NCBI GenBank assembly: GCA_019634575.1
Contig: JAHCAY010000001.1
Location: forward strand, 2,790,001 to 2,854,000
Length of the DNA: 64,000 bases
Source of the DNA: Candidatus Didemnitutus sp.
GTDB lineage: Bacteria; Verrucomicrobiota; Verrucomicrobiia; Opitutales; Opitutaceae
Reading direction: 5' to 3'
How positions within the stretch are numbered: the first letter of the stretch is position 1; each line of letters opens with the position of its first letter. Below the pieces are notes generated by a model. That model was given only the letters and a program-made list of their open reading frames with translations. It did not search any database and was not told the origin of the DNA. The translations under genes and the position numbers were made by a program. Shown piece after piece: positions 18,847-28,446 of this stretch.

Positions 18847-20499
18847 ATGAAATCGCTCTCCCCGCTGCCCCTTCTGCTCTCCGCGTTCGTGCTGACCGCC
18901 GGCGCCGCCGACCAAACCAGCGCTCCGGCGCCGTCGTCGTCCAACGACACCGTGCGGGAACCGACCCGCAACTACACCGACCATTCGTCGACCGTCCAAT
19001 ACCGCGTCGACACGAACTTCTCGAACTACCCCTACTACGGTTCGCACATCGGGTCGCCGCTCATGAACGGCTACTCGGGCACGATCCGCGTGGAGCGCCG
19101 GCGCATCTTCCTGCCGCCCGCTCTGCCCGCGCTCGGCGAGCCGTTGCGCACCGACAAGGCCGGCCACGCGCTCTCCACCTACACGCTGTCGCCCACGCTC
19201 AACAGTTACGTCTATGAAATCTTCTACGCGCCGCTCAGCGCGCTGATGTATTCCGAAGACCTCTCGCGCAAACGCCGCGAGACGCTCGACGCCTACCTCG
19301 CCGCGCGCACCGCGGCCGTGACCGCGCTCCGCGCCAAGCTCGATTCGCTCGCCGGCGCCGATCCCGACACCCGCGCCCGCGAACTCGCCGCCTTCGCCCC
19401 CACGCAGGCCGCGGCCATCGCCGCCCTCGAAAACACCGCCGAGAGCATCCGCGACAACCTCGTCAACGGCTCCCTCTTTCAATCCGGCGTCGACTGGAAC
19501 AACCTCCGCGACTGGCGCCTCGGCGACGACACGCGCTGGGAAACCCAGGCCGACGAGATCAAGGTCGTCATCGGCTCGGTCTTCTTCCAGGAAGGCCTTT
19601 CCACGCCCCAGCGCCTGCTCCTGCGCGAGCTCGCGATGGAATTGTCCGACAGCCTGCGCTCGCCCGACGCCGAGATCGCGCTCAACGCGCCCGGCCCGTA
19701 TCTCTACTTCTCGCCCGCCGCCGCGCGCATCCGCCTCCCGGCCAATCTCCCGCCGGAACTCGACGCCAAGATCGACGAATACCGCGCGAAGAAAACCGTC
19801 CTGAAAAACGAGCTGCGCGACGCGCTCTACCGCGGCGACCGCGCGTTCTGGGAATCCACCCGCATCAACGCCCTCAAGGCCCTCGCCGCGAAACAGGCGC
19901 CCGAATTCATCGCCGTCGAACAGCTCGCCGAGGAAATCCGCGTCGGCCTCTCCGCCTTCCCGAATCCCGCCCGCCCCGCCGCGCTCCCCGTGCCGCCCGC
20001 GCTGATGAAACGCATCGCCGCCTACATCGGCGAAAAAGCCGCGTGGCAGAAAACCATGGTCGAGAAACAAACCGCGCTCCGCGCCCAATTCCCCGACGAC
20101 CGCGTCGAGTTCTCCCGCGCCGACGGCCGCCCCGCACTGCAAATCGTCGCCAGCCGCCGCTCGAAGCCCGAGCTCAAGGCCAAGCGTGAAACCGCGCAGG
20201 CGGAACTCGCCACCTTCAACGCCAACCAGCGCAAATCCTACGACGCCCTCGTGAAGGAAAAGGAACTCGTCAGCACGGAAATCCTCCAGATCGCCAGCAC
20301 CCTTGCCAGCCGCGCGCCGGTCAAGAGCATCGACCAGCTCCTCGTCGAATTCGGCCACTCGCTCGGCCAGCAGGAAAACTGGCTGCGCTACGCCGACTAC
20401 GAGACCGCCGTCCTGCAACCCGGACTCTCGCCCGAGCAGCGCCGCCTGCTCTTCGGCGCCGCGCTGGAGAAACTCGACCTGCCGCTCACGGAACGCTGA
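18847..20499 (+). CDS. Secreted protein of unknown function between regulator and kinase
   Basis: 550 residues with a signal peptide (about 1-22, MKSLSPLPLLLSAFVLTAGA). The body is rich in Ala, Arg and Glu with long predicted helices (for example KRRETLDAYLAARTAAVTALRAK and similar runs). No catalytic motif was recognised. ATG 18847 was chosen for the signal peptide; upstream in-frame sequence looks non-coding. Its place inside a two-component cluster suggests either a periplasmic input component or simply a regulated target. Family not recognised. Confidence 0.8.
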   Translation: MKSLSPLPLLLSAFVLTAGAADQTSAPAPSSSNDTVREPTRNYTDHSSTVQYRVDTNFSNYPYYGSHIGSPLMNGYSGTIRVERRRIFLPPALPALGEPLRTDKAGHALSTYTLSPTLNSYVYEIFYAPLSALMYSEDLSRKRRETLDAYLAARTAAVTALRAKLDSLAGADPDTRARELAAFAPTQAAAIAALENTAESIRDNLVNGSLFQSGVDWNNLRDWRLGDDTRWETQADEIKVVIGSVFFQEGLSTPQRLLLRELAMELSDSLRSPDAEIALNAPGPYLYFSPAAARIRLPANLPPELDAKIDEYRAKKTVLKNELRDALYRGDRAFWESTRINALKALAAKQAPEFIAVEQLAEEIRVGLSAFPNPARPAALPVPPALMKRIAAYIGEKAAWQKTMVEKQTALRAQFPDDRVEFSRADGRPALQIVASRRSKPELKAKRETAQAELATFNANQRKSYDALVKEKELVSTEILQIASTLASRAPVKSIDQLLVEFGHSLGQQENWLRYADYETAVLQPGLSPEQRRLLFGAALEKLDLPLTER

Positions 20500-20558
20500 A
20501 AACCGTCGCCCGCCAGCTCTTCCACTCGATCACCGCCCGGCCGGCCATCGTTGCCGTC

Positions 20559-21911
20559 GTGGCGGTGCTCGCGTTGGCCGCCGTGTTCGCCGCGCTGCTG
20601 CTGCCGGCGCGCCGCGAACTGCGCGAGGAGATGCAGCGCACGCTGATCGAGCGCGCCGGCGCGATGCTGCACCCGATCACGCTCCAACGCTTCGACACCG
20701 GCGCCCCGGCGGGCTCGCCCACCGACGCGCTCCGCTCCGTGCTCCAGAGCGCCGAGCAACCCGGCATGCTCGCGATGGCCGTGTTCGACGGCGACGGCAC
20801 GCTCGTGCAGGCCGTGCCGGCGTCGCTGCCGTTCGTCGACCTGCCGCCCGCCGATTACCTCGAGCTGACCAAACTCGAGCCGATCAGCCGCTACCACCCG
20901 GAATTCATGCTGCACACGACCTTCGGCCCCGACGACACGCCGCTGGAGAGCACACCGGTGCTCGAGGTGTTGTTGCCCTTGCACCGGGCCGGCGAGACGC
21001 AGCTGGCGGGCGTGGTCCAATGCTGGCTCGATGCCCGCGCGCTCGCGCAGGACCTCGACGCCATCGAGCGCCGCATCGCCCGCCAAACCCGCACGACGCT
21101 CGCGATCGGTCTCGCGCTCGTGGGCCTCGTGGTGGGTTTGTCCTACTGGCGGCTCGCGCGCGCCCAGCGCGAAATCACCGAGCGCAACGAGCGCCTGCTC
21201 CGCACCAACCTCGAGCTCTCGCTCGCCGCCAAGGCCTCGGTGCTCGGTCAGATCACCTCGCACCTCCTGCACGGCCTGCAGGCGCCGGTCGCGGGCCTGC
21301 GCGCCGTCATGGCCTCGCGCGGACGCGACGAAAGCAGCGACGACTGGCAGACCGCGGCCGACTACACGGCGCGCCTGCAACACATGATCCAGGAAACCGT
21401 CGCGATGCTCGGCGAGCGCGACGCGCATGTTTCCTACGACGTCAGCGCGACGGAATTCGCGGCGCTGCTCCAGGAGCGGCACCGCGCCAACGCGGCGACG
21501 CGCGGCGTGGCGCTCGCATTTTCCGCCGCGGAACATTCCGGCGTCCTGCCCAGCCATCGCGCCAATCTCCTCGCGCTCGCGACCAGCAATCTCATCGAGA
21601 ACGCCATGGAAGCCAGCCCGCGCGGCGCCACTGTCGCGGTGTCGATCGGCGCGGAGCACGACGCGTGGCGCGTGCAAGTGGCCGACACCGGCCGCGGCCT
21701 GCCCGCCGCCGTGCGCGCCCGGCTGTTCGCTCCGGGGCAAACGACCAAAACCGGCGGCACCGGACTCGGGCTGGCGATCAGCCACCTCATCGCCCGCCAG
21801 ATCGGCGCCGAACTCACCCTGGTCGAGACCGGCGCGCACGGGACGCGTTTCGATCTCACGGTGCCCTTGGGCATGCCGAGCGATGACGTGCGCGCGGCGA
21901 TCAAACCCTGA
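20559..21911 (+). CDS. Membrane sensor histidine kinase
   Basis: About 450 residues. Two transmembrane helices (N-terminal, and near LAIGLALVGLVVGLSY) flank a periplasmic sensing region. The phospho-acceptor region reads SHLLHGLQAP, with the H-x4-P layout of the HisKA helix. The ATPase domain has NLIENAMEA (N box), DTGRGL (G1) and GGTGLGLA (G2). The GTG start used here truncates the first helix. An in-frame CTG at 20496, overlapping the previous stop as CTGA, would add 21 residues and complete the helix; no ATG, GTG or TTG lies between. Likely partner of the NtrC-type regulator upstream. Confidence 0.9.
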   Translation: MAVLALAAVFAALLLPARRELREEMQRTLIERAGAMLHPITLQRFDTGAPAGSPTDALRSVLQSAEQPGMLAMAVFDGDGTLVQAVPASLPFVDLPPADYLELTKLEPISRYHPEFMLHTTFGPDDTPLESTPVLEVLLPLHRAGETQLAGVVQCWLDARALAQDLDAIERRIARQTRTTLAIGLALVGLVVGLSYWRLARAQREITERNERLLRTNLELSLAAKASVLGQITSHLLHGLQAPVAGLRAVMASRGRDESSDDWQTAADYTARLQHMIQETVAMLGERDAHVSYDVSATEFAALLQERHRANAATRGVALAFSAAEHSGVLPSHRANLLALATSNLIENAMEASPRGATVAVSIGAEHDAWRVQVADTGRGLPAAVRARLFAPGQTTKTGGTGLGLAISHLIARQIGAELTLVETGAHGTRFDLTVPLGMPSDDVRAAIKP

Positions 21912-22054
21912 ATTTTCTCGCGGGTCTATATCCTGCCCTTCACCGGATATTTCCCTAATTTGCCGCGTAGGAGCGGGCTGGCTTGCCAAACAGGTATCTT
22001 CCGGCGGTAAGTGCGGGAAGTGATCCGCGCCAACGCAACACAATCGACTGAACC

Positions 22055-22444
22055 ATGAGCACCGACAAGCGACTCTCCGTGCTCGTCGTCGACGACTCCG
22101 TGCACATCGTGGAATTCATCTCGGAGCTGCTGCGGCGGCAGGGCCACTCGGTGGTCACCGCACGTTCGGGCCGGGAGGCGGAAGCCATTCTGGACGCGGT
22201 CGCGGTCGACGTGCTGATCACCGACATCCTCATGCCCGACGGCGACGGCATTGAACTGCTCAACCGCATGCGCCGGGCCGGGAAAAATATCTCCCGGATT
22301 GTCGCGATTTCAGGCGGCGGCCGTTACGTCGATTCCGACAATTGCCTGTCCATCGCCGCCGGCGCCGGCGCGCACGCCGTGTTGCGGAAGCCTTTCACGG
22401 ACGTCGAGCTGTTCGCCGCCCTGCAGCCGGCTGCGACGGCCTGA
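22055..22444 (+). CDS. CheY-like single-domain response regulator
   Basis: 129 residues, a receiver domain only. It has the acidic pair in VLVVDDS, the phospho-acceptor Asp in VLITDILMPDG, the conserved Ser in IVAISGGG and the Lys in LRKPF. There is no output domain, so it would act by protein contact. It lies 143 bases after the histidine kinase on the same strand and may be a second receiver for that kinase. Confidence 0.92.
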   Translation: MSTDKRLSVLVVDDSVHIVEFISELLRRQGHSVVTARSGREAEAILDAVAVDVLITDILMPDGDGIELLNRMRRAGKNISRIVAISGGGRYVDSDNCLSIAAGAGAHAVLRKPFTDVELFAALQPAATA

Positions 22445-22464
22445 CGCCGGCGCGCACCCACGGC

Positions 22465-23556
22465 TCACTGCGTCGAGAACGCGAAGACGGTCGTCGTGCG
22501 ATAGGTCTGCCCCGGCCGCAGGATCGTGTTCGGAAATGCCGGCTGGTTGGGCGAATCGGGGAAGTGCTGCGTCTCGAGGCAGAAGCCGCTGCGGTGCGGG
22601 TAGGCGACACCGCTTTTGCCGACGCGCGTGCCGTCGAGAAAATTGCCACTGTAGAACTGCAAGCCCGGCTCCTCGGTGTGCACCTCAAGCACGCGGCCCG
22701 TGGTGGACTCCACCACGCGGGCGGCGAACGCGAGCTGTCGCGCCGGTCCATCGAGGACGAAGTTGTGGTCGTAACCGCCGGCGAATTTCAGCTGCTCGTG
22801 CGGCGCGTTCACGCGCGCGCCGATGGCGTGCGGCGTCGTGAAGTCGAGCGGCGTGCCGCCGACCGAGGCGAGTTGGCCGGTCGGAATCAGGCCGGCGTCG
22901 ACCGGCGTGTAGCGCGAGGCGTTGAGCGTGAGCTCGTGATCGAGGATGTCGCCGCGGCCTTCGCCCTTGAGGTTGAAGTAGGTGTGCTGCGCGAGATTGA
23001 CCGGCGTCGCGCGGTCGGTCGCGGCGGTGTATTCGACGCGGAGGCGGTTGTCGTTCGTCAGCGTGTAGACGATGGTGACGTCGAGATTGCCCGGGTAGCC
23101 CTCCTCGCCATCGCGGCTGAGGTAGCGGAGCGTGAGCGCAGACTCCTTTGCGACGAGGGCGGCCGTGGCGGTCCAGAGCACCTTGTCGAAACCGACGTTG
23201 CCGCCGTGCAAGTGGCAAGGGACGCCGTGGGGCGTGTTGTTCGTCGCCAACGCGTAGGTTTTGCCGTCGAGCGTGAACTTGCCGTTCGCGATGCGATTGC
23301 CGACGCGACCGACGACGGCGCCGAAATAGGGCGAACCTTTGACGTAATCCTCGACGCAGCCGTAGCCGAGCACGATGTCGTCGAGTTGGCCTGCGCGATC
23401 CGGCATGAAGAGTCGCACGATGATCGCGCCGTAATCAGTGATGTCGGCGCGCGCGCCGCGGGCGTTCGTCAGCGTGTAGAGTGTGGCGGCACGCCCGTCG
23501 GCGAGTTGGCCGAACGGAACGGAAGTGATCAGGGCAGGGGAGGACTTGGCGGACAT
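22465..23556 (-). CDS. galM: Aldose 1-epimerase (mutarotase)
   Basis: 363 residues, the usual length for GalM. It interconverts alpha and beta anomers of hexoses. Seen in sequence: GRVGNRIANGKF, NNTPHGVPCHLHGG with the substrate-binding His, the catalytic-His region AQHTYFNLKGEG, and the C-terminal catalytic-Glu region (LEVHTEEPGLQFYSGN). No signal peptide, so cytoplasmic. Convergent with the CheY-like gene, 20 bases apart. It fits the carbohydrate-catabolic character of nearby genes. Confidence 0.96.
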   Translation of the reverse strand: MSAKSSPALITSVPFGQLADGRAATLYTLTNARGARADITDYGAIIVRLFMPDRAGQLDDIVLGYGCVEDYVKGSPYFGAVVGRVGNRIANGKFTLDGKTYALATNNTPHGVPCHLHGGNVGFDKVLWTATAALVAKESALTLRYLSRDGEEGYPGNLDVTIVYTLTNDNRLRVEYTAATDRATPVNLAQHTYFNLKGEGRGDILDHELTLNASRYTPVDAGLIPTGQLASVGGTPLDFTTPHAIGARVNAPHEQLKFAGGYDHNFVLDGPARQLAFAARVVESTTGRVLEVHTEEPGLQFYSGNFLDGTRVGKSGVAYPHRSGFCLETQHFPDSPNQPAFPNTILRPGQTYRTTTVFAFSTQ

Positions 23557-23683
23557 GGCGAATGGGGTGGCGATCCCGCACTACTTTCACCGCGGTGTTC
23601 CCGCGGTCAAACGCTGGCTCCGGCATGCGCCCGGTGTGGTTTGGGTGATTGACCGCGACCACGCACGGCACAACGTCCACCTC

Positions 23684-23983
23684 ATGCCCCCCGCCGCCCG
23701 CCTGACCGATTTGCAAGCAGCCCCGCCGCCAGACCCCGCGCCCGTGCCGCTGCCGACCGGCGGCGGACCCGTCATCGGTCCGGGCGAGCCCGGCGTCCTG
23801 ATCGGCGTTCTGCCCACCGCGCAGATCGGCGCCCCGCTCATCTGCGTGGGGCCGCCGGATGGGCTCGTGAAAGCAATGACCGCCCCGGATATTCCGAACC
23901 CGCCGGCCTTCCGCCAGGGCGACACCACGGTGCACGGCAACGTGCCGCTGCTCGAGACGGCGACCGGGGAAATCATCGAGTAG
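23684..23983 (+). CDS. PAAR-like domain protein, orphan
   Basis: 99 residues. It opens MPPAARLTDL, has the repeat-like GGPVIGPGEPGVLIG, LPTAQIGAPLICVGPPD, and ends RQGDTTVHGNVPLLE. These are the spaced Gly/Pro and GD motifs of PAAR-like spike-tip proteins of type VI secretion and related contractile systems. No other secretion gene lies in the window. The same reading frame continues after the TAG stop for about 50 codons. A longer upstream frame exists, but the family start is at this ATG. Confidence 0.65.
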   Translation: MPPAARLTDLQAAPPPDPAPVPLPTGGGPVIGPGEPGVLIGVLPTAQIGAPLICVGPPDGLVKAMTAPDIPNPPAFRQGDTTVHGNVPLLETATGEIIE

Positions 23984-24139
23984 GCTGCGCTGCCGGCCCG
24001 CTTCCGCGGCCAGCCCGGTCCACGTCCCGTGTTGCTGGATGGACGTCCGCTCGAGAGCCGCTACGATGCCGCGACGCGCACGCTTACCTGCGAATTCAGC
24101 GCCGACAAAGGCGCCGCTCACCGCGTGCGTTGCCCCTGA
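23984..24139 (+). pseudogene. Possible gene remnant after the PAAR-like gene
   Basis: Right after the PAAR-like stop, and in the same frame, the sequence reads as plausible protein (for example PVLLDGRPLESRYDAATRTL) up to a TGA. It has no obvious start codon of its own. It resembles the C-terminal beta-sandwich of a carbohydrate-active enzyme more than a PAAR extension. It could be a decayed gene end, or a former read-through extension broken by the TAG. Weak evidence. Confidence 0.3.
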
Positions 24140-24143
24140 CATC

Positions 24144-25442
24144 ATGCGACGCCTCCTCCTTCCCGCCCTTCTCCTCCTCTCGCTCGCTTCGCTCCCGTCC
24201 CTCGACGCCACGGCACAACCCGCCCACGTCACCGTCGAGCGCACCGCCACCGGCCGCTGGGAATTGCGGCGCGATGGCCAAGCGTTCCCGCTGCGTGGCG
24301 TCGGCGGCTTCGACCGGCTCGAACTCGCTGCCGCCAGCGGCGTCACCGCCATCCGCACCTGGGGCATCGAGGACCTCGAAAAACCCGTCGACGGCAAACC
24401 GCTCATCGACCGCGCGCACGAACTCGGCCTCGCTGTCGTCGCCGGCCTCTGGGTCGCGCACCCGTTTTATCAGGGCGACTACAGCTCGCCCGAACTCCTC
24501 GAACGCCAGCGCGCCGAGGTGCGCGCCGCCGTCCGCAAATACCGCGACCATCCCGCCCTCCTGCTCTGGGGCCTCGGCAACGAGATGGAATACTGGCGCG
24601 ACCTCGCCGACCCGAAAGTCTGGCGCGAACTCGAAGTGCTCGCCCGCATCATCAAGGAGGAGGACCCGCACCATCCCGTGATGACCGTCTTTGCCGCCAC
24701 GGGCCGGGTGAAACTCGACGCCGTGCGCCGCTACTACCCGAGCCTCGATATCCTCGGCATCAACCTTTACGGCCCCGCCGCGATCCTCGACTCGTTGCTC
24801 GACGACTGCGATTGGACCGGCCCCTACATCCTTTCCGAATACGGCCCGAAAGGCCCCTGGGAAGTGCCGCACACCGCGTGGGGCGCGCCGATCGAGCAGA
24901 GCAGCGCCGATAAGGTCGTCAGCTACGTCTCCTCGCACCGCGGCGCGCTCGCCGACCCGAAAGGCCGCTGCCTCGGCACGTTCGCGTTCGTCTGGGGACA
25001 AAAACAGGAAGCGACGGCCACGTGGTTCGGCATGTTCCTGCCCAGCGGAGAAAAGACGCCCGTCGTCGACGCCATGGCGAAGGAGTTCTCCGGCCGCTGG
25101 CCCGCCAACCGCAGCCCGCGCCTCACCTCGTTCAAGACCCCGCTCGCCCTCGACCGCGTGCCGCCCGGCCGCGAATTCCCTGCCGTCGTCACCGCGGAGG
25201 ACGCAGAGAACGACACGCTGAGCTACGAATGGCAGGTGATCGCCGAGAGCACCGACCGCAAAGCCGGCGGCGCCGACGAAGCCGCGCCGCCCGTCATCGT
25301 CGGCTGCATCGTCGGCCCGCCCGCCGCCTCCATCGTCGTGCGCACACCCGAAAAACCCGGCGCCTACCGGTTGTTTGTCACGGTCCGCGACGGCCGAGGC
25401 GGAGGCTGTTCCGACAACATTCCGTTCTACGTCCAACCCTGA
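24144..25442 (+). CDS. Secreted TIM-barrel glycoside hydrolase, GH2/GH5-like
   Basis: 432 residues with a signal peptide (about 1-24). The barrel contains RGVGGFDRLELAAASG, IRTWGIEDL, then GNEMEYW (likely acid/base Glu near 146) and ILSEYGPKGPW (likely nucleophile Glu near 232). The layout resembles the glycoside hydrolase family 2 TIM-barrel domain without the N-terminal sandwich domains. The C-terminal 110 residues look like an Ig or PKD-type module (AEDAENDTLSYEWQV). ATG 24144 was chosen for the signal peptide. Substrate cannot be read. Confidence 0.8.
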   Translation: MRRLLLPALLLLSLASLPSLDATAQPAHVTVERTATGRWELRRDGQAFPLRGVGGFDRLELAAASGVTAIRTWGIEDLEKPVDGKPLIDRAHELGLAVVAGLWVAHPFYQGDYSSPELLERQRAEVRAAVRKYRDHPALLLWGLGNEMEYWRDLADPKVWRELEVLARIIKEEDPHHPVMTVFAATGRVKLDAVRRYYPSLDILGINLYGPAAILDSLLDDCDWTGPYILSEYGPKGPWEVPHTAWGAPIEQSSADKVVSYVSSHRGALADPKGRCLGTFAFVWGQKQEATATWFGMFLPSGEKTPVVDAMAKEFSGRWPANRSPRLTSFKTPLALDRVPPGREFPAVVTAEDAENDTLSYEWQVIAESTDRKAGGADEAAPPVIVGCIVGPPAASIVVRTPEKPGAYRLFVTVRDGRGGGCSDNIPFYVQP

Positions 25443-25801
25443 GTCCGCAGCGGGCGCGCCCGAAACCGTCCGAGACCCACGCATCCGCTTCGACGCGTGT
25501 CCGGAATTGCTCGGGTAGCAGCGCGAACTACGGTGCCGGCGTGGCCTCGCCCGGATGCGGCGCTCACAGTATCGGCAGCACATCGTAGGTCAGCGCCAAG
25601 CGCAGTGGAAACTTGCGGAGGAGGGCAACGGGCCCACACGGGCCGTATTTTGCCCAAATACTTTGCCCAATTCGCCGGCACCAAACCGCGGCTGCGACGG
25701 ATACACGTGGGACGCCCGGACGGGGCTGGTCAGCTCGCCCCAGATTTCGCGCGGCTGTGTTGCTCTTGTCGCTGGCAAACCGAGAGGCTATTCCCGGCGA
25801 C
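25443..25801. other. 359-base gap, no gene recognised
   Basis: No convincing coding frame was found between the glycosidase and the next membrane protein; the overlapping open frames here have unnatural composition. The DNA has some short G/C palindromes (GGGCCCACACGGGCC), but no clear promoter or terminator was identified. Confidence 0.4.
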
Positions 25802-26338
25802 ATGGACCCAGCGGAACTGCCTTTGATCGTTCGAAAGCCGATCTGGCCAGCGGCGGCCGTGGTCGTTGCGGCGACCGCCGGTGCCGTTTATTTGGTGAGA
25901 CTCCCCAACATCTACTCGGACCCTTTGCGGTTTGGTGCGGTATTCGTGCTTTGGATGATCGTCTCAGGCGGTGTGGGACACATTTTTCAACGGAAACCCG
26001 CCCTCGAGATATCCGCCGACGGTATCGCCGCCGCCGAGTGGGGCAGCACATTCATTCGTTGGGAAGAAATTGATCGCGCGTTTGTCGTCAGCCGCAAAGA
26101 GGGCGACTACCTTTGCCTCACGTTGCTTCGCCCCGACGATTATTGCGCACGCGGTGGTTCGTTGGTTCGGTTGCTGGTGACAGCTTCTCGCACTGCGGGA
26201 CTGGGGGACTTGTATCTCAGGCCCTCAGCCTTGCGCTTGGATACGAACGAAACGCTGCGGTTGCTCAACCAACTCGCGAGCTGGCATCGGTCGGAATTGA
26301 AACCTCCCGCTTCCGCGGTGCGGTATCGCACCGAATGA
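25802..26338 (+). CDS. Small membrane protein with PH-like cytoplasmic domain (STM3941-like)
   Basis: 178 residues with two transmembrane helices (about 15-32 and 43-62), then a soluble domain (LEISADGIAAAEWGSTFIRWEEIDRA). The beta pattern resembles the bacterial PH-like STM3941 group. ATG 25802 was chosen because the upstream in-frame sequence is not protein-like. Function unknown; it stands alone. Confidence 0.65.
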   Translation: MDPAELPLIVRKPIWPAAAVVVAATAGAVYLVRLPNIYSDPLRFGAVFVLWMIVSGGVGHIFQRKPALEISADGIAAAEWGSTFIRWEEIDRAFVVSRKEGDYLCLTLLRPDDYCARGGSLVRLLVTASRTAGLGDLYLRPSALRLDTNETLRLLNQLASWHRSELKPPASAVRYRTE

Positions 26339-26357
26339 GGTGTTGCCATGAGGCCAA

Positions 26358-26386
26358 CAAAAAGCGCGGCCGTTGCGGGCCGCGCT
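26358..26386 (-). terminator. Intrinsic terminator of gnd
   Basis: Read on the minus strand: perfect 9-base stem AGCGCGGCC / GGCCGCGCT with a 6-base loop, followed by TTTTTG. It lies 44 bases beyond the gnd stop codon. A second small palindrome (ATTGGAGG...CCTCCAAT) overlaps the stop itself. Confidence 0.85.
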
Positions 26387-26429
26387 CGGGGATCGGGTCG
26401 CCTGCGAGCAGGCGCCTACGATTGGAGGT

Positions 26430-27938
26430 TTAGGCCTCCAATTGCGGTCTGGTCGCTTCTGGCCAGTCGACGTGGAAGAACTTCCCGCGGGGCTGGTCGA
26501 CGCGCTCGTAGGTGTGCGCGCCGAAGTAGTCACGCTGCGCCTGGAGCAGGTTGGCCGGCAGGCGGGCCGAGCGGTAGCTGTCGTAGTAGGCGAGGGCGGA
26601 CGAGAACGTCGGCGCCGCGACGCCGTATTCGGCGGCGAGCGAGACGACCTTGCGCCAGTTTTCCTGCGCGGCCTTCACCGTCTTGTTGAAATACGGGTCG
26701 AGGAGCAGGTTCGCGAGCTCCGGGTTGCGCGCGTAGGCTTCGGTGATCTTCTGCAGGAACGCGGCGCGGATGATGCAGCCGCCTCGCCAGATCTGGGCGA
26801 TCTCGCCGAAGTTCAGCTTCCAGTTGTATTCCTTCTGCGCGGTGCGCATGAGTTGGAAGCCTTGCGCGTAGGAGCAAATCTTCGAGCAGTAGAGCGCGTC
26901 GTGGATCGCCTGGATGAGCGCTTTCTTCGAGCCGCGGTAGGTTTTCTTCGCGGGGCCTTTCAGGATCTTCGAGGCGGCGACGCGCTCCTCCTTGATGGCG
27001 GAAATGCAGCGCGCGAAGACGGACTCGGCGATCGTCGGAGCGGCGACGCCCATGTCGAGGGCGTTGACCGAGGTCCATTTGCCCGTGCCCTTCTGGCCGG
27101 CGGTGTCGAGGACGACGTCCACGAAGGCCTTCTTCTTCGTCTTCGGATCCTTTTGCTGGAGAATGTCGGCGGTGATCTCGATAAGGAAGGAGTCGAGGAT
27201 GCCGCGATTCCACTCGGCAAAGATGGCGGATTGCTCGGCGGGCTTGAGACCGAGGAGGCCGGACATGAGCGCGTAGGCTTCGGTGATCATCTGCATGTCA
27301 CCGTATTCGATGCCGTTGTGGACCATCTTCACGTAGTGGCCCGCGCCGTTCTCGCCGATGTAAGTCGTGCAGGGCACGCCGCCCGTGACGGGCTGGCCGG
27401 GCTTGGCGCCAGGGATGGGTTTGCCGGTCTTCGCATCGACCTTGGCGGCGACGGCTTCCCAGATGGGCTTCAGCTCCTTGAAGGCCGCGGGATCACCGCC
27501 GGGCATGAGCGACGGGCCGAAGCGCGCACCTTCTTCGCCGCCGGAGACGCCGGAGCCGATGAAGCGGAGGCCTTTTTCCTTCAGCGCTTTTTCGCGGCGG
27601 ATGGTGTCGGTCCAGAGGGCGTTGCCGCCATCGATGATGATGTCGCCCGGCTCGAAGACGGCGGTGAGGCCGTCGATGACGGCGTCAGTGGCTTTGCCGG
27701 CTTGGACGAGGATGATGGCCTTGCGGGGCTTGGCGAGCGACGCGGCGAATTCCTGCAGCGTCTTCGTGGCGACGAGGCCGCCGGGCGTGTTTGGGTTGTC
27801 GGCGACGAACTTGTCCGTCTTCTCGACGGTGCGGTTGTAGACCGAGATCTGGAAGCCGTGGTCGGCGATGTTGAGCGCGAGGTTCTGACCCATGACGGCG
27901 AGGCCGATGAGTCCGATGTCTGAGTGCGTCTTGGCCAT
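26430..27938 (-). CDS. gnd: 6-phosphogluconate dehydrogenase, decarboxylating
   Basis: 502 residues. Oxidises and decarboxylates 6-phosphogluconate to ribulose 5-phosphate with NADP, in the oxidative pentose phosphate pathway. N-terminal Rossmann motif [17 protein letters not shown], substrate motif [16 protein letters not shown], and [13 protein letters not shown] with the catalytic Lys. The helical C-terminal domain includes [12 protein letters not shown]. Start ATG gives [12 protein letters not shown], typical of the family; an in-frame extension of 37 codons upstream is not conserved-looking. An intrinsic terminator follows. Confidence 0.97.
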   Translation of the reverse strand: MAKTHSDIGLIGLAVMGQNLALNIADHGFQISVYNRTVEKTDKFVADNPNTPGGLVATKTLQEFAASLAKPRKAIILVQAGKATDAVIDGLTAVFEPGDIIIDGGNALWTDTIRREKALKEKGLRFIGSGVSGGEEGARFGPSLMPGGDPAAFKELKPIWEAVAAKVDAKTGKPIPGAKPGQPVTGGVPCTTYIGENGAGHYVKMVHNGIEYGDMQMITEAYALMSGLLGLKPAEQSAIFAEWNRGILDSFLIEITADILQQKDPKTKKKAFVDVVLDTAGQKGTGKWTSVNALDMGVAAPTIAESVFARCISAIKEERVAASKILKGPAKKTYRGSKKALIQAIHDALYCSKICSYAQGFQLMRTAQKEYNWKLNFGEIAQIWRGGCIIRAAFLQKITEAYARNPELANLLLDPYFNKTVKAAQENWRKVVSLAAEYGVAAPTFSSALAYYDSYRSARLPANLLQAQRDYFGAHTYERVDQPRGKFFHVDWPEATRPQLEA

Positions 27939-28086
27939 AGGAAAAGGAGACGGGCAAGCTAGCTCAGCTAGCTGGCCAGACCAAATCAAAAGCCGGTCAA
28001 CCCGTTGCTTTATTACGCGCGGCAGGGCCGGAAGTTCACCGGCGAACAAAACCGGCGGCGGGCGCCAAGCCTTTCGCGCCGCCCGC

Positions 28087-28386
28087 TCAGGGCGCCTTGT
28101 GCTGCTTGTTGTTGTAGGCGCCGGCGGTGGGGAAGAACGGCGCGATCTTGTCCACGACCGGCGTCAGCCACTTGGGCTCGTTGCGGTTGTAGACCCACGA
28201 AAAGAACATGATGCTCAGCACCACGAAAACGATCACGCCGAGCACCACCTTGTTCATCTGCGCCACCTTGCGGAGGATAATGATCGCGATCACGAACGCC
28301 GCGATGCCGATGCCGAGTTTCAGCCACGTGGCGGGCGGAATCTTCTGCGCGGTCTCGAGAGCGGAAGCGGCGAGCGGGAGGAGCAT
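28087..28386 (-). CDS. Small two-span membrane protein, function unknown
   Basis: 99 residues with two transmembrane helices (about 22-40 and 47-65) and a hydrophilic C-terminal tail ([19 protein letters not shown]). No known domain was recognised. It stands alone between gnd and a DUF4143 ATPase, all on the minus strand. Natural amino-acid composition and clear membrane topology support it as a real gene. Confidence 0.65.
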   Translation of the reverse strand: MLLPLAASALETAQKIPPATWLKLGIGIAAFVIAIIILRKVAQMNKVVLGVIVFVVLSIMFFSWVYNRNEPKWLTPVVDKIAPFFPTAGAYNNKQHKAP

Positions 28387-28446
28387 GTTTCCACCGCTAG
28401 CGTGAACGGTCGGTGAGACGAGCGGATTTTAGGGCGCGGGCGCGTT

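Noticed and set aside
23587..23976. Minus-strand frame opposite the PAAR-like gene
   Set aside because: It is Gly/Pro/Ser-rich only because it mirrors the PAAR repeats; the plus strand has the ordered PAAR motifs and a natural start.
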